Assembly: GCA_036656615.1 (NCBI GenBank)
Contig: JAVXHY010000006.1
Coordinates: forward strand, 1-64,000
Direction: 5' to 3'
DNA from: CAUPWF01 sp036656615
GTDB lineage: Bacteria > Bacillota > Clostridia > Lachnospirales > Lachnospiraceae
Length of the DNA: 64,000 bases
The translations under genes and the position numbers were made by a program. A model generated the notes under the pieces. That model was not told where the DNA came from. It worked only from the letters and a program-made list of their open reading frames with translations, and searched no databases. Within the stretch, counting starts at the first letter, position 1. Each line of letters begins with the position of its first letter. Below, in pieces: positions 53,776-63,295 of the stretch.

Positions 53776-54840
53776 ATGAAAATATTTGAACAAAATATTC
53801 GGAAGGTTATACCTTATGTACCTGGTGAACAACCCAAAGGAACCATAGTAAAATTAAATACAAATGAAAATCCATATCCACCGGCAGAGGGTGTACAGCG
53901 TGCAATTGATGGATTGCGCAAAGAAGATCTGCGCCGTTATCCAGATCCCACTTCTGATTGTTTGGTTCAGGCACTGGCAGAATATTACCAGCTGCTTCCG
54001 GAACAAGTATTCGTAGGGGTAGGTTCGGATGATGTATTAGCTATGTGTTTTCTTACATTTTTTAATTCCAAAGAACCGATTTTGTTCCCGGATATAACCT
54101 ATTCTTTTTATAAAGTGTGGGCGCAGCTTTACCAAATACCTTATGAATGCCCAAAACTGAATTCACAGTTTTGTATAAAAAAAGAAGATTATTATAGACC
54201 AAATGGTGGAGTTATATTTCCAAATCCAAACGCCCCCACATCTGTATATGAAGAATTGGAGTTTATTGAAGACATCATTAGGCATAATATGGATGTGATT
54301 GTAATTATAGATGAAGCATATATTGATTTTGCAGGAAAGTCTGCATTGGAATTAATTTCAAAATATGAGAATCTCTTGGTGGTGCAGACATTTTCAAAAG
54401 CACGCTCTCTTGCAGGGATGCGTATTGGATATGCCATGGGTCATCCAAAGCTTATTCAATATTTAAATGACGTGAAATATTCTTTTAATTCTTACACCAT
54501 GAGTCAGGCGGCATTGACCTATGGAGTGGAAGCGGTAAAAGATCGGGAATATTTTGAAGCAATGATTAAGAAAATCGTACATACTAGAGATTGGACAGCG
54601 AAAAATCTGCAGGCACTTGGATTTGATTTTCCAGATCCAAAAGGGAATTTTATCTTTGCAACTCATCCTCAATTTGAAGGTAAAGAATTATTCCTTGCTT
54701 TAAAGTCGGCTGGAATATATGTTCGATATTGGGATGCAGAACGAATCAATCAGTATTTAAGAATTACAATTGGAACTCAAAGTGAAATGGAGTTACTTAT
54801 CACTTTTTTAAAAAATTATAAATTAACAAAGGGAGAATAG
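53776..54840 (+). CDS. hisC: Histidinol-phosphate aminotransferase
   Basis: The 354-residue PLP enzyme has the HisC start (IRKVIPYVPGEQP and LNTNENPYPP near residue 27) and FPNPNAPTS near residue 148. IDEAYIDFAG lies near residue 178, and the PLP lysine is in TFSKARSLAGMRIGY near residue 209. It carries out the transamination step of histidine synthesis, and in some species also contributes to aromatic amino acids. It is separate from any other his gene in this window. TAGGAGAATG precedes the start, and the next gene begins 6 bases after its stop. Confidence 0.9.
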   Translation: MKIFEQNIRKVIPYVPGEQPKGTIVKLNTNENPYPPAEGVQRAIDGLRKEDLRRYPDPTSDCLVQALAEYYQLLPEQVFVGVGSDDVLAMCFLTFFNSKEPILFPDITYSFYKVWAQLYQIPYECPKLNSQFCIKKEDYYRPNGGVIFPNPNAPTSVYEELEFIEDIIRHNMDVIVIIDEAYIDFAGKSALELISKYENLLVVQTFSKARSLAGMRIGYAMGHPKLIQYLNDVKYSFNSYTMSQAALTYGVEAVKDREYFEAMIKKIVHTRDWTAKNLQALGFDFPDPKGNFIFATHPQFEGKELFLALKSAGIYVRYWDAERINQYLRITIGTQSEMELLITFLKNYKLTKGE

Positions 54841-54846
54841 ACGAGA

Positions 54847-55353
54847 ATGATGGAGACATTAGTTCAATGGTTCGTAGATAACTTGGGAGGAGCCGCAGGG
54901 AAAGAATTAACTATTTTCATTATTTCAATGGTGCCAATTTTAGAATTAAGAGGTGGTCTTTTGGCTGCATCACCAGCACTTTTGGATGTGGAAATGTGGC
55001 GGGCAATCCCCATATGTGTGATTGGCAATATTATCCCAGTTCCATTTATTTTGCTATTAATTACACCGATTTTCAATTGGATGAAAACAACAAAATTATT
55101 TAAGCCTATGGTATTAAAATTAGAAGCAAAGGCAATGGGTAAAAGTGAACAAATTGAAAAGTATGAATTTTGGGGTTTAGCCCTTTTTGTTGGAATTCCG
55201 CTTCCAGGTACTGGAGCATGGACGGGTGCTTTGATTGCATCTTTACTAGGTGTGAAATTCAAAAAGGCTTTTCCAGCTATTATCATTGGAATTATTGGTG
55301 CAACAGTTATTATGACACTTTTATCTTATGGTGTACTTGGAAACCTAGTATAA
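54847..55353 (+). CDS. Small multidrug export protein family membrane protein
   Basis: A 168-residue membrane protein with about four hydrophobic segments (residues 18-38, 50-75, 105-130 and 140-165). It has the LRGGLLAA motif after the first helix and GVGIPLPGTGAWTGAL-type glycine-rich segment (seen here as FVGIPLPGTGAWTG near residue 115), typical of the small multidrug export protein family. Transported substrates are not well defined. It follows hisC closely and is probably translated from the same message. Confidence 0.88.
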   Translation: MMETLVQWFVDNLGGAAGKELTIFIISMVPILELRGGLLAASPALLDVEMWRAIPICVIGNIIPVPFILLLITPIFNWMKTTKLFKPMVLKLEAKAMGKSEQIEKYEFWGLALFVGIPLPGTGAWTGALIASLLGVKFKKAFPAIIIGIIGATVIMTLLSYGVLGNLV

Positions 55354-55383
55354 GTGAAAGATAAATGAAAAGACAAGACAAGA

Positions 55384-55431
55384 AAAAAGTAGAATCCTAC
55401 GTGAATTCACAGGTTTCTACTTTTTCTTTTT
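55384..55431. terminator. Bidirectional terminator
   Basis: AAAAAGTAGAA and TTCTACTTTTT form an 11-base-pair stem, extended by CCT/AGG inside, followed by CTTTTT on + and A-rich sequence on the other side. It closes the small exporter gene and overlaps the 3' end of the XRE gene. Confidence 0.88.
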
Positions 55432-55770
55432 ATATCGATCTCTTAATTGTAATAATTCAATGTATGATATAATATCTTTTTTTGATTCAGGTGACAGAAG
55501 GCAGATCGCTTTAAAAATTCGTTCGTTATATGCGGCGGAATTTTGATTGGGAGAGCAACTTAGGTAATAGTTTTCTTCGCCAAAAATCAGGTAATCAATG
55601 GAAACATCAAAATATTGAGAAATTCGCTGAAGTCTTTCAAAATCAGGTTGTCGGTTGCGTGTCTCATATCCGGCAATAGTAGGGCGTGATACCTTCAGCT
55701 CCTTCGCTAATGCTGCCTGTGTGAGTTTCTTTTCTTCACGTAAATTTTTTAATGTAGTGGCAAAGTTCAT
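55417..55770 (-). CDS. XRE-family transcriptional regulator
   Basis: A 117-residue protein with an N-terminal Cro/C1-type helix-turn-helix (about 6-62; KLTQAALAKELKVSRPTIAGYE is the HTH core). A short C-terminal helical tail ends in a basic RDRYKKKK. It is divergent from the membrane protein gene at 55963. Between them lies a 20-base palindrome that is a natural candidate operator. AGGAGGG precedes its start. Its ligand or partner is unknown. Confidence 0.9.
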   Translation of the reverse strand: MNFATTLKNLREEKKLTQAALAKELKVSRPTIAGYETRNRQPDFERLQRISQYFDVSIDYLIFGEENYYLSCSPNQNSAAYNERIFKAICLLSPESKKDIISYIELLQLRDRYKKKK

Positions 55771-55860
55771 ATTGACCCTAACCCTCCTGTTTCTTGATTA
55801 GGTTACATTTTATCAGTTTTAGAAATAATAGAAGTATAAAGTGAGGAATATCAACAAATA

Positions 55861-55880
55861 GTTGCAAAATGTTTCGCAAC
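55861..55880. promoter_or_regulatory. Candidate operator palindrome
   Basis: GTTGCAAAATGTTTCGCAAC is an almost perfect 20-base inverted repeat (arms of nine with one mismatch and a two-base centre). It lies 20 bases upstream of the -35 box of the 55963 gene and about 90 bases from the XRE start, a typical place for an XRE-family operator. Confidence 0.6.
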
Positions 55881-55899
55881 ACAACATGCATAGAAGACG

Positions 55900-55928
55900 T
55901 TGACATGAGATAGGAAAGTTCGTATAAT
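55900..55928 (+). promoter_or_regulatory. Consensus promoter of the 153-residue membrane protein gene
   Basis: TTGACA at 55900-55905 and TATAAT at 55923-55928 are separated by exactly 17 bases, a full consensus. Strong promoters with a nearby palindrome usually need a repressor. Confidence 0.88.
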
Positions 55929-55962
55929 CTAATTATAGAAGTCAAAGAGAGGAAGTATTTTA

Positions 55963-56424
55963 ATGTTAATAGCGAAGAACAATGAGGAATTGAGAAGTAA
56001 ATTGTGGCGTATTGTTACAACTGTGACAAGTGCATTAATTATAATTATTACCATATTTGTTTTAACCAAGTTATTTACGGATAACCCATTAGATGGAACC
56101 TGGATTCAGAAAGATGACAATTTGCAGATTTCAATTAAGGGAAATGGGGTTATGTATGTAGAATGGAACAAACTATATGAAGAAGATAATGTTAAGATAG
56201 AGATGGAATATGTATTAGATAAAGAAGCTAAGACCATAGCATTTAAAATGAACCCAGAGAAAATAAAAGAAACAGTACAAAATTCTAAGGGACAGTTGAC
56301 AGAGGAAGGCTTGAGAGCTGATGTTGGTGTTTTGGAGACCACGTATGATTATAGCGTAGACAAAAAGACTTTAACCTTAACAGAACGAGAATATGGAGAG
56401 CAATTGTCATTTGAAAAAAAGTAA
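55963..56424 (+). CDS. Unrecognised single-pass membrane protein
   Basis: I do not recognise this 153-residue protein. It has a 17-residue cytoplasmic start, one membrane helix (about 18-40), and an extracellular domain of about 110 residues. That domain begins NPLDGTWI and is rich in beta-forming stretches, reminiscent of small lipocalin-like or GTW-type extracellular domains. There are no cysteines and no enzymatic signature. It has a consensus promoter and a palindrome upstream, and is divergent from an XRE regulator. GAGAGGAAG precedes its ATG. The gap to ispG is only 19 bases, so part of ispG-polC transcription may start here. Confidence 0.75.
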   Translation: MLIAKNNEELRSKLWRIVTTVTSALIIIITIFVLTKLFTDNPLDGTWIQKDDNLQISIKGNGVMYVEWNKLYEEDNVKIEMEYVLDKEAKTIAFKMNPEKIKETVQNSKGQLTEEGLRADVGVLETTYDYSVDKKTLTLTEREYGEQLSFEKK

Positions 56425-56443
56425 TGGCATAAAAGGTGAGAAT

Positions 56444-57499
56444 ATGGCAAGAGAAGAAACCAGACAGATTCACATAGGAAATGTAACAATTGGCGGTGGA
56501 GCACCTATTGCTATTCAGTCTATGACAAATACAAAAACAGAGGATGTAAAAGCAACAGTAGAGCAGATTTTGTCGCTGGAACAGGCAGGATGTGATATTG
56601 TCCGTTGTGCAGTTCCTACGTTAGAAGCGGCAGAGGCTTTTAAAAAGATAAAGCAGCAGATTCACATACCCCTTGTGGCAGACATTCATTTTGATTATCG
56701 TTTGGCTATTGCAGCTATAGAATATGGAGCAGATAAGATTCGTATTAATCCTGGAAATATAGGTGATATATCGCGAGTAAAAGCGGTAGTGGATAAAGCA
56801 AAAGAACGAAATATTCCCATTCGTATAGGTGTTAATAGTGGTTCTTTGGAAAAGCATCTGATTGAAAAGTATCTTGGTGTTACAGCAGAAGGACTAGTAG
56901 AAAGTGCACTGGAAAAGGTGAGTATGATTGAAGCTCTTCATTATGAGAATCTAGTAGTTAGTATCAAATCTTCAGATGTCATGATGTGCGTAAAAGCTCA
57001 TGAATTAATTGCGAAACAGTGTTCCTACCCACTCCATGTTGGAATTACAGAATCAGGAACGTTAGTGTCCGGTAACATTAAATCTTCGGTTGGCCTTGGA
57101 ATTATGTTATATGAAGGAATTGGAGATACGATTCGTGTATCCCTAACGGGAGATCCAGTAGAAGAAATCAGAACCGCAAAACTTATTTTAAAGACATTGG
57201 GATTAAGAAAAGGTGGCATTGAAGTGGTTTCCTGTCCTACCTGTGGAAGAACACAGATTGATTTGATAGGCCTGGCAAATCAGGTAGAACAGATGGTGCA
57301 AGATATTCCCTTGGATATAAAGGTAGCGGTTATGGGATGTGTAGTGAATGGACCAGGAGAAGCTAAAGAGGCAGATATTGGAATTGCAGGTGGTATTGGA
57401 GAAGGATTGCTGATAAAAAAAGGCAAGGTCATAAAAAAAGTAAAAGAAACGGAACTGCTTCGTACGTTACGAGAAGAATTACTCAATTGGGGTAAATAG
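56444..57499 (+). CDS. ispG: 4-hydroxy-3-methylbut-2-enyl diphosphate synthase (flavodoxin)
   Basis: The 351-residue GcpE enzyme has the N-terminal TIM-barrel segment PIAIQSMTNTKTEDV near residue 20 and the 4Fe-4S ligands SCPTCGRTQ near residue 265 and MGCVVNGPGEA near residue 300. It forms HMBPP in the MEP isoprenoid pathway. ATG 56444 is used because AAAAGGTGAG lies upstream; the frame is open earlier but overlaps the preceding gene. polC begins one base after its stop, a conserved clostridial arrangement. Confidence 0.96.
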   Translation: MAREETRQIHIGNVTIGGGAPIAIQSMTNTKTEDVKATVEQILSLEQAGCDIVRCAVPTLEAAEAFKKIKQQIHIPLVADIHFDYRLAIAAIEYGADKIRINPGNIGDISRVKAVVDKAKERNIPIRIGVNSGSLEKHLIEKYLGVTAEGLVESALEKVSMIEALHYENLVVSIKSSDVMMCVKAHELIAKQCSYPLHVGITESGTLVSGNIKSSVGLGIMLYEGIGDTIRVSLTGDPVEEIRTAKLILKTLGLRKGGIEVVSCPTCGRTQIDLIGLANQVEQMVQDIPLDIKVAVMGCVVNGPGEAKEADIGIAGGIGEGLLIKKGKVIKKVKETELLRTLREELLNWGK

Positions 57500-57500
57500 A

Positions 57501-60500
57501 ATGTCAAAATTATTTTTTGAAGTATTTCCAACTCTTAAAATGGAGAGGGAAGTACGGGGAATGTTTGAAGAGGTAGAAGTGACTAAGGTTTCTACTACCT
57601 CTTTAAGAAATCATATAAAAGTATATATAATGAGCACGCATTTGATACCCAAAAATCAATTGTGTGAAGTGGAGCTGATGATTAAAGATCAGCTTTTTAG
57701 TCGTGCAAGACTTTCCGTTGAAGTGATAGAAAGATTTCATTTGTCAGAGCAGTATTCACCGGAGAATTTAATGAATGCTTATCGAGACAGTATGATTTAT
57801 GAATTGAAACAAAAAAGTGCATTGGAATGCAATATGTTCCAAAATGCAAAATGTTCTTTTCAAAATAAAAATATTCTGTGTTTAGAAATGGCAGATAATA
57901 TTGTTGCAGAAGGTAAAAAAACTTCTATAGTAGAATATTTGGAAGAAGTTTTTAATCATAGATGTAATATGTCTATTGAAGTACGGATTATTTATCGCGA
58001 ATTGAAAGAAAGCAAATATCAAAAGAATAATGAAATCAGACTTCAGCAAGAAGTGGACACCATTATGGATGTTCAACGTACACATGTATCTGCGGGACAA
58101 GAGGAAAAAATATCGCCAGCAGGACGATTGTCACCATATGGGAAACGGGAAAAGAAGGATTACTATAAGGCGGTTAAGAAGTCGGACAATCCGGATATTA
58201 TCTATGGAAGAGATTTTGAAGATGAAGCAATATCGTTAGATCAAGTAGTGGGAGAAATGGGTGAAATCACTATTCGTGGAAAGATTATCCGGTTAGAGAC
58301 TAGGGAAATTAGAAATGAGAAAACAATTGTATCATTTGATGTGACAGATTTTACAGATACCATTACCGTGAAAATATTTACTAAGAATGAACAGCTTCCA
58401 GATATTCTAGACGGGATAACAGAAGGTGCTTTTTTGAAATTAAAAGGTGTAACCAATATTGATAAATATGATGGAGAGTTAAGTCTAAGCGGCATTATAG
58501 GAATTAAAAAAATACCAGATTTTACTTTTAGCCGTAAAGATACCAGTCCTGAGAAACGTGTGGAGCTTCATTGTCATACAAAAATGAGTGATATGGATGG
58601 AGTGTCTGAAGTTGCAGACATTGTAAACCGAGCACATCAGTGGGGACATAAAGCAATTGCTATTACAGATCATGGAGTGGTACAGGCCTTTCCGGTTGCC
58701 AATCATGTAATTGAAAAGTATCCAAAAGAAGACCCATTCAAAATTATATATGGTGTGGAAGCCTATTTGGTAGATGATTTAACTGATATTGTCATTCATG
58801 CAGGCGATCAATCGCTAGATGATACCTATGTAGTATTTGATCTGGAAACAACAGGATTTAGCGCAATTAAGGACAAAATCATTGAAATAGGAGCCGTAAA
58901 GGTAGAAGGAGGTATGATAACAGAACGGTATAGTACCTTTGTAAATCCGGGAATTCCGATTCCTTATCATATAGAACAACTAACTGGTATTAGTGACACT
59001 ATGATTCTAGATGCACCAGATATCAATACCGTGTTGCCACGATTTTTGGAGTTTGTGGGAGAAGCAGTTTTAGTTGCCCATAATGCAAGCTTTGATGTGG
59101 GATTTATTGAGCAAAACTGTAGGTATCAAGATATTGTGCCAAAGTTCGTGTCTGTAGATACGGTGGCATTGGCTAGGGTCTTGCTTCCAACCTTATCAAA
59201 ATATAAATTGAATATCGTAGCAAAAGCACTACATATTTCGTTAGATCATCACCATCGAGGTATAGATGATGCAATGACCACAGCGGAAATCTTTATCAGA
59301 TTTATAGAAATGCTTAAGGATCGCAACATTACAACCTTAAAGGGAATCAATCAATTTGGGTCAATGAATCCAGATGCTATACGTAAGCTGCCAACTTATC
59401 ATGCAATTATTTTGATTCAAAATGATATTGGGAGAGTGAATCTATATCAGTTGATTTCTCTATCTCATTTGACTTATTTTGGCAGGCGGCCAAGAATACC
59501 CAAAAGTGAATTTATCAAACACCGTGAGGGCCTAATTATTGGCAGTGCCTGTGAAGCCGGAGAGTTATATCAGGCTGTTCTGCAAAATAAGAATGCAGAG
59601 ATTATTGCACGTCTTGTTGAATTCTATGATTATTTGGAAATACAGCCTCTAGGCAATAATCAGTTTATGATTATGAGTAATAAATTCACAACGATACAAT
59701 CCGCAGAGGATTTGAAAACAATCAATCGGAAAATTGTGAAGCTGGGTGAGGAATTTAACAAACCGGTAGTAGCCACCTGTGATGTCCATTTTTTAGATCC
59801 TGAGGATGAAGTTTATCGACGTATTATTATGACAGGAAAGGGATTTGCAGATGCGGATGACCAACCACCTCTTTTCTTACGTACGACAGAAGAAATGTTG
59901 GAAGAATTCGCCTATTTGGGTACACAAAAAGCAGTGGAAGTTGTAATTACCAATACAAATAAAATTGCAGATAGGATTGAATCTATATCTCCTGTACGAC
60001 CAGATAAATGTCCACCGATTATTGAAAATTCCGATCAGATTCTTCGTGATATCTGTTATGAAAAAGCCCATAGTATGTATGGGGAGCATTTGCCTGATAT
60101 TGTAGTAGAGCGCTTGGAACGAGAATTGCATTCTATTATATCGAATGGATTTGCAGTTATGTATATTATCGCTCAAAAACTAGTATGGAAATCTTTGGAA
60201 GACGGATATTTGGTAGGATCTCGTGGCTCGGTAGGCTCTTCTTTTGTGGCTACCATGGCAGGGATTACAGAGGTGAATCCCTTGAGCCCCCATTACTACT
60301 GTAAAGCCTGTCATTATAGTGAGTTTGATTCACCGGAAGTGAAGGCTTTCGCTGGTGGATGTGGATGGGATATGCCAGATAAAATATGCCCAAATTGTGG
60401 AGAAAAGCTCATGAAAGATGGATTCGATATCCCCTTTGAAACCTTCCTGGGATTTAAAGGAAATAAAGAGCCGGATATTGACTTGAATTTTTCTGGTGAT

Positions 60501-61907
60501 TATCAAAGCAATGCGCATAAGTATACGGAAGTGATTTTCGGAGAAGGACAGACATTTCGTGCAGGAACCATTGGAACTTTGGCAGATAAGACAGCCTTTG
60601 GATTTGTGAAAAATTATTACGAAGAGCGGGAAAGCCGAAAACGTAAATGTGAAATCAGCAGAATTACCAAAGGGTGTACTGGCATAAGAAGAAGCACCGG
60701 ACAGCATCCGGGAGGAATTATTGTATTGCCTCATGGGGAAGATATTAATTCCTTTACTCCAGTACAGCATCCAGCTAATGATATGAACACAGATATTATT
60801 ACTACTCATTTTGACTATCATTCCATTGATCATAACCTTTTGAAACTTGATATCCTAGGGCATGATGATCCGACTATGATTAAAATGCTAGAGGAATTAA
60901 CTGGCATAAAAGCAACGGAAATTGAGCTGGATAATCCAGATGTCATGTCTCTGTTTGCAAATACCAGTAAACTGGGGATTAAACCAGAGGACATTGATGG
61001 CTGTCCAGTGGGATGTCTTGGAATACCTGAGTTTGGGACGGATTTTGTCATTCAAATGGTAGTTGATACGAAACCAAAGACCCTATCTGATTTAATTCGA
61101 ATATCAGGTCTCTCTCATGGAACCGATGTATGGCTTAACAATGCCCAGACATTAATTCAAGAAGGGAAAGCAACAATTTCTACCGCCATATGTACGAGAG
61201 ACGATATTATGATTTATTTGATTCATACAGGTATGGACAGTGAATTATCTTTTACCATTATGGAAAGTGTACGTAAGGGGAAGGGATTAAAGCCGGAGTG
61301 GGAAGAAGCTATGAAGAAGGTAGGTGTTCCAGACTGGTACATCTGGTCTTGTAAACAAATTAAATATATGTTTCCAAAAGCACATGCGGCGGCTTATGTT
61401 ATGATGGCTTATCGAATCGCTTATTGTAAAGTGAATTATCCGTTAGCCTATTATGCAGCTTTTTTTACCATTCGTGCATCAGCCTTTTCTTATGAACTCA
61501 TGTGTCAGGGCAGAGAAAAACTAGAATATTATATCAAAGACTATAAGAAAAGAAATGATCTGTTAACAAAAAAAGAACAGGATACTTTAAAGGATATGCG
61601 TGTTGTTCAGGAAATGTATGCTAGAGGATTTGAATTCCTTCCCATCGATATTTATCAGGCAAAAGCAAATAAATTTCAAATTATAGATGGAAAGCTTATG
61701 CCTTCGTTTAGCAGTATTGAAGGACTTGGTGATAAAGCAGCAGAAGCGGTGGAACAGGCTTCGTTAAATGGCAAATACCTGTCAAGAGATGATTTTAGAC
61801 AACGTACCAAGGTAAGTAAGACAGTCATTGATTTTATGGATGATTTGGGTATGTTTGGAGATTTGCCAGAAACAAATCAATTATCACTTTTTGATTCTTC
61901 AAATTAA
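57501..61907 (+). CDS. polC: DNA polymerase III alpha subunit, PolC type
   Basis: The 1468-residue replicative polymerase shows the PolC order: an N-terminal region and OB fold (about 245-330) and a PHP domain beginning ELHCHTKMSDMDG near residue 354. This is interrupted by a DnaQ-type proofreading exonuclease with VVFDLETTGFS near residue 445. A zinc finger (CKACHYSEF with later CPNCGEKL, about residues 935-975), the catalytic Asp pair in KEPDIDLNFSGDYQ near residue 990, and a C-terminal clamp-binding QLSLFD motif at the end complete it. It starts one base after ispG with a GGGG-containing site. Confidence 0.97.
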   Translation: MSKLFFEVFPTLKMEREVRGMFEEVEVTKVSTTSLRNHIKVYIMSTHLIPKNQLCEVELMIKDQLFSRARLSVEVIERFHLSEQYSPENLMNAYRDSMIYELKQKSALECNMFQNAKCSFQNKNILCLEMADNIVAEGKKTSIVEYLEEVFNHRCNMSIEVRIIYRELKESKYQKNNEIRLQQEVDTIMDVQRTHVSAGQEEKISPAGRLSPYGKREKKDYYKAVKKSDNPDIIYGRDFEDEAISLDQVVGEMGEITIRGKIIRLETREIRNEKTIVSFDVTDFTDTITVKIFTKNEQLPDILDGITEGAFLKLKGVTNIDKYDGELSLSGIIGIKKIPDFTFSRKDTSPEKRVELHCHTKMSDMDGVSEVADIVNRAHQWGHKAIAITDHGVVQAFPVANHVIEKYPKEDPFKIIYGVEAYLVDDLTDIVIHAGDQSLDDTYVVFDLETTGFSAIKDKIIEIGAVKVEGGMITERYSTFVNPGIPIPYHIEQLTGISDTMILDAPDINTVLPRFLEFVGEAVLVAHNASFDVGFIEQNCRYQDIVPKFVSVDTVALARVLLPTLSKYKLNIVAKALHISLDHHHRGIDDAMTTAEIFIRFIEMLKDRNITTLKGINQFGSMNPDAIRKLPTYHAIILIQNDIGRVNLYQLISLSHLTYFGRRPRIPKSEFIKHREGLIIGSACEAGELYQAVLQNKNAEIIARLVEFYDYLEIQPLGNNQFMIMSNKFTTIQSAEDLKTINRKIVKLGEEFNKPVVATCDVHFLDPEDEVYRRIIMTGKGFADADDQPPLFLRTTEEMLEEFAYLGTQKAVEVVITNTNKIADRIESISPVRPDKCPPIIENSDQILRDICYEKAHSMYGEHLPDIVVERLERELHSIISNGFAVMYIIAQKLVWKSLEDGYLVGSRGSVGSSFVATMAGITEVNPLSPHYYCKACHYSEFDSPEVKAFAGGCGWDMPDKICPNCGEKLMKDGFDIPFETFLGFKGNKEPDIDLNFSGDYQSNAHKYTEVIFGEGQTFRAGTIGTLADKTAFGFVKNYYEERESRKRKCEISRITKGCTGIRRSTGQHPGGIIVLPHGEDINSFTPVQHPANDMNTDIITTHFDYHSIDHNLLKLDILGHDDPTMIKMLEELTGIKATEIELDNPDVMSLFANTSKLGIKPEDIDGCPVGCLGIPEFGTDFVIQMVVDTKPKTLSDLIRISGLSHGTDVWLNNAQTLIQEGKATISTAICTRDDIMIYLIHTGMDSELSFTIMESVRKGKGLKPEWEEAMKKVGVPDWYIWSCKQIKYMFPKAHAAAYVMMAYRIAYCKVNYPLAYYAAFFTIRASAFSYELMCQGREKLEYYIKDYKKRNDLLTKKEQDTLKDMRVVQEMYARGFEFLPIDIYQAKANKFQIIDGKLMPSFSSIEGLGDKAAEAVEQASLNGKYLSRDDFRQRTKVSKTVIDFMDDLGMFGDLPETNQLSLFDSSN

Positions 61908-61910
61908 TGC

Positions 61911-61939
61911 TTTAAATTGCGAAAGTATTGTGGTATAAT
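61911..61939 (+). promoter_or_regulatory. Promoter of the phenylacetate-CoA ligase gene
   Basis: TATAAT at 61934-61939 preceded at 17 bases by a weak -35 TTTAAA (61911-61916), right after the polC stop codon. Confidence 0.55.
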
Positions 61940-61981
61940 GATGAAGTTTCTTAAAATGAAAGATTGAAGGAGGAAGCAATC

Positions 61982-63292
61982 ATGATTTGGGCGAAAGAAG
62001 AAATGCTGTCAAGAACTGAAATAGAAGCGATTCAGCTAAAACGATTGAAGGAAACGGTAACATACATCTATGAGAAGGTTCCACCTTATCGTTTGAAAAT
62101 GGATCAGGCTTTTGTAAAACCGGAAGACATCCAATCATTAGCTGACTTACAGAAATTACCATTTACCGAAAAATCTGATTTTCGTGAAAATTATCCCACC
62201 GGATTATTTGCAGTAGATAAAAAGGAATTGGTACGAGTACATGCAAGTTCAGGTACTACCGGTAAACCTACAATTGTAGGATACACGAAGAAAGATATGG
62301 AAATATGGACAAATAATGTATCAAGAATTGCCTGTATGGGTGGAGCTACGAAGGAAGACGTAGCACAGATTGCTTTTGGTTATGGAATGTTTACCGGAGC
62401 ACTGGGATTACATATGGGCTTAGAAAATATAGGGGCTGCAGTGATGCCCTGTTCTTCTGGAAATACCAAGAAGCAGATTATGTATATGAAGGATATGGAA
62501 ACTACCCTTTTAGTAGCGACACCATCGTATGCCCTTCATTTAGGAGAAGTCATACGAGAAATGGGTATGGATCCACAAAAGGATTTACATGTGAAAATAG
62601 GTCTTTTTGGTGGGGAAGGTATGACAGAACCCATGAGAGCAGAAATGCACCGTGTATGGGGCAGTGAATTCCTATGTACACAGAATTATGGAATGAGTGA
62701 GCTTTGTGGACCGGGTGTATCCGGGGAGTGTGAAGAGCTTTGCGGCATGCATGTGAACGAAGATTATTTCATTCCGGAAATCATCGATCCTAAAACAAAA
62801 GAAGTACTTCCACCAGGAGAAAAAGGGGAATTAGTGATTACCTGCTTGGGCAAAGAAGCGCTTCCAATGATTCGTTATCGAACAAAGGATTTGACTCGTC
62901 TGATGTATGAGCCTTGCAAATGTGGCAGAACGACAGTACGTATGGAGAATCTGTCTGGACGTTCTGATGATATGCTGGTGATTCGTGGGGTGAATGTTTT
63001 CCCGACCCAGATAGAAGAGGTATTGTTAAGAATTCCGGAAATAGGAGCCCATTATGAAATTCAGGTAGAACGCAAGAATCGTCTGGATGTGATGACTATT
63101 TCGGTAGAACTAATTGATGATCGTATACTAGATAGTTATGGGAAACTAAATGAATTGGAACGCAGGATCAATGCAGATTTAAAGTCACAGCTGGGATTAA
63201 TGGCAAATATAAAATTGGTAGCACCTCACTTTTTACAGCGATTTGAAGGGAAAGCCAAACGAGTTACGGATATGAGAAAGGATGGGTTATAG
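61982..63292 (+). CDS. paaK: Phenylacetate-CoA ligase (arylacetate-CoA ligase)
   Basis: A 436-residue adenylate-forming enzyme with the ATP motif ASSGTTGKPTIVGY near residue 91, NYGMSELCGPG near residue 236, and the C-terminal SGRSDDMLVIRGVNVFP near residue 326. It activates aryl acetates with ATP and CoA. Here it is followed 3 bases later by iorA, so in this setting it probably makes ATP in reverse from aryl-CoA produced by indolepyruvate:ferredoxin oxidoreductase, or salvages arylacetates; this is inference from context. AAGGAGG lies 7 bases before the ATG. Confidence 0.9.
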   Translation: MIWAKEEMLSRTEIEAIQLKRLKETVTYIYEKVPPYRLKMDQAFVKPEDIQSLADLQKLPFTEKSDFRENYPTGLFAVDKKELVRVHASSGTTGKPTIVGYTKKDMEIWTNNVSRIACMGGATKEDVAQIAFGYGMFTGALGLHMGLENIGAAVMPCSSGNTKKQIMYMKDMETTLLVATPSYALHLGEVIREMGMDPQKDLHVKIGLFGGEGMTEPMRAEMHRVWGSEFLCTQNYGMSELCGPGVSGECEELCGMHVNEDYFIPEIIDPKTKEVLPPGEKGELVITCLGKEALPMIRYRTKDLTRLMYEPCKCGRTTVRMENLSGRSDDMLVIRGVNVFPTQIEEVLLRIPEIGAHYEIQVERKNRLDVMTISVELIDDRILDSYGKLNELERRINADLKSQLGLMANIKLVAPHFLQRFEGKAKRVTDMRKDGL

Positions 63293-63295
63293 TAT

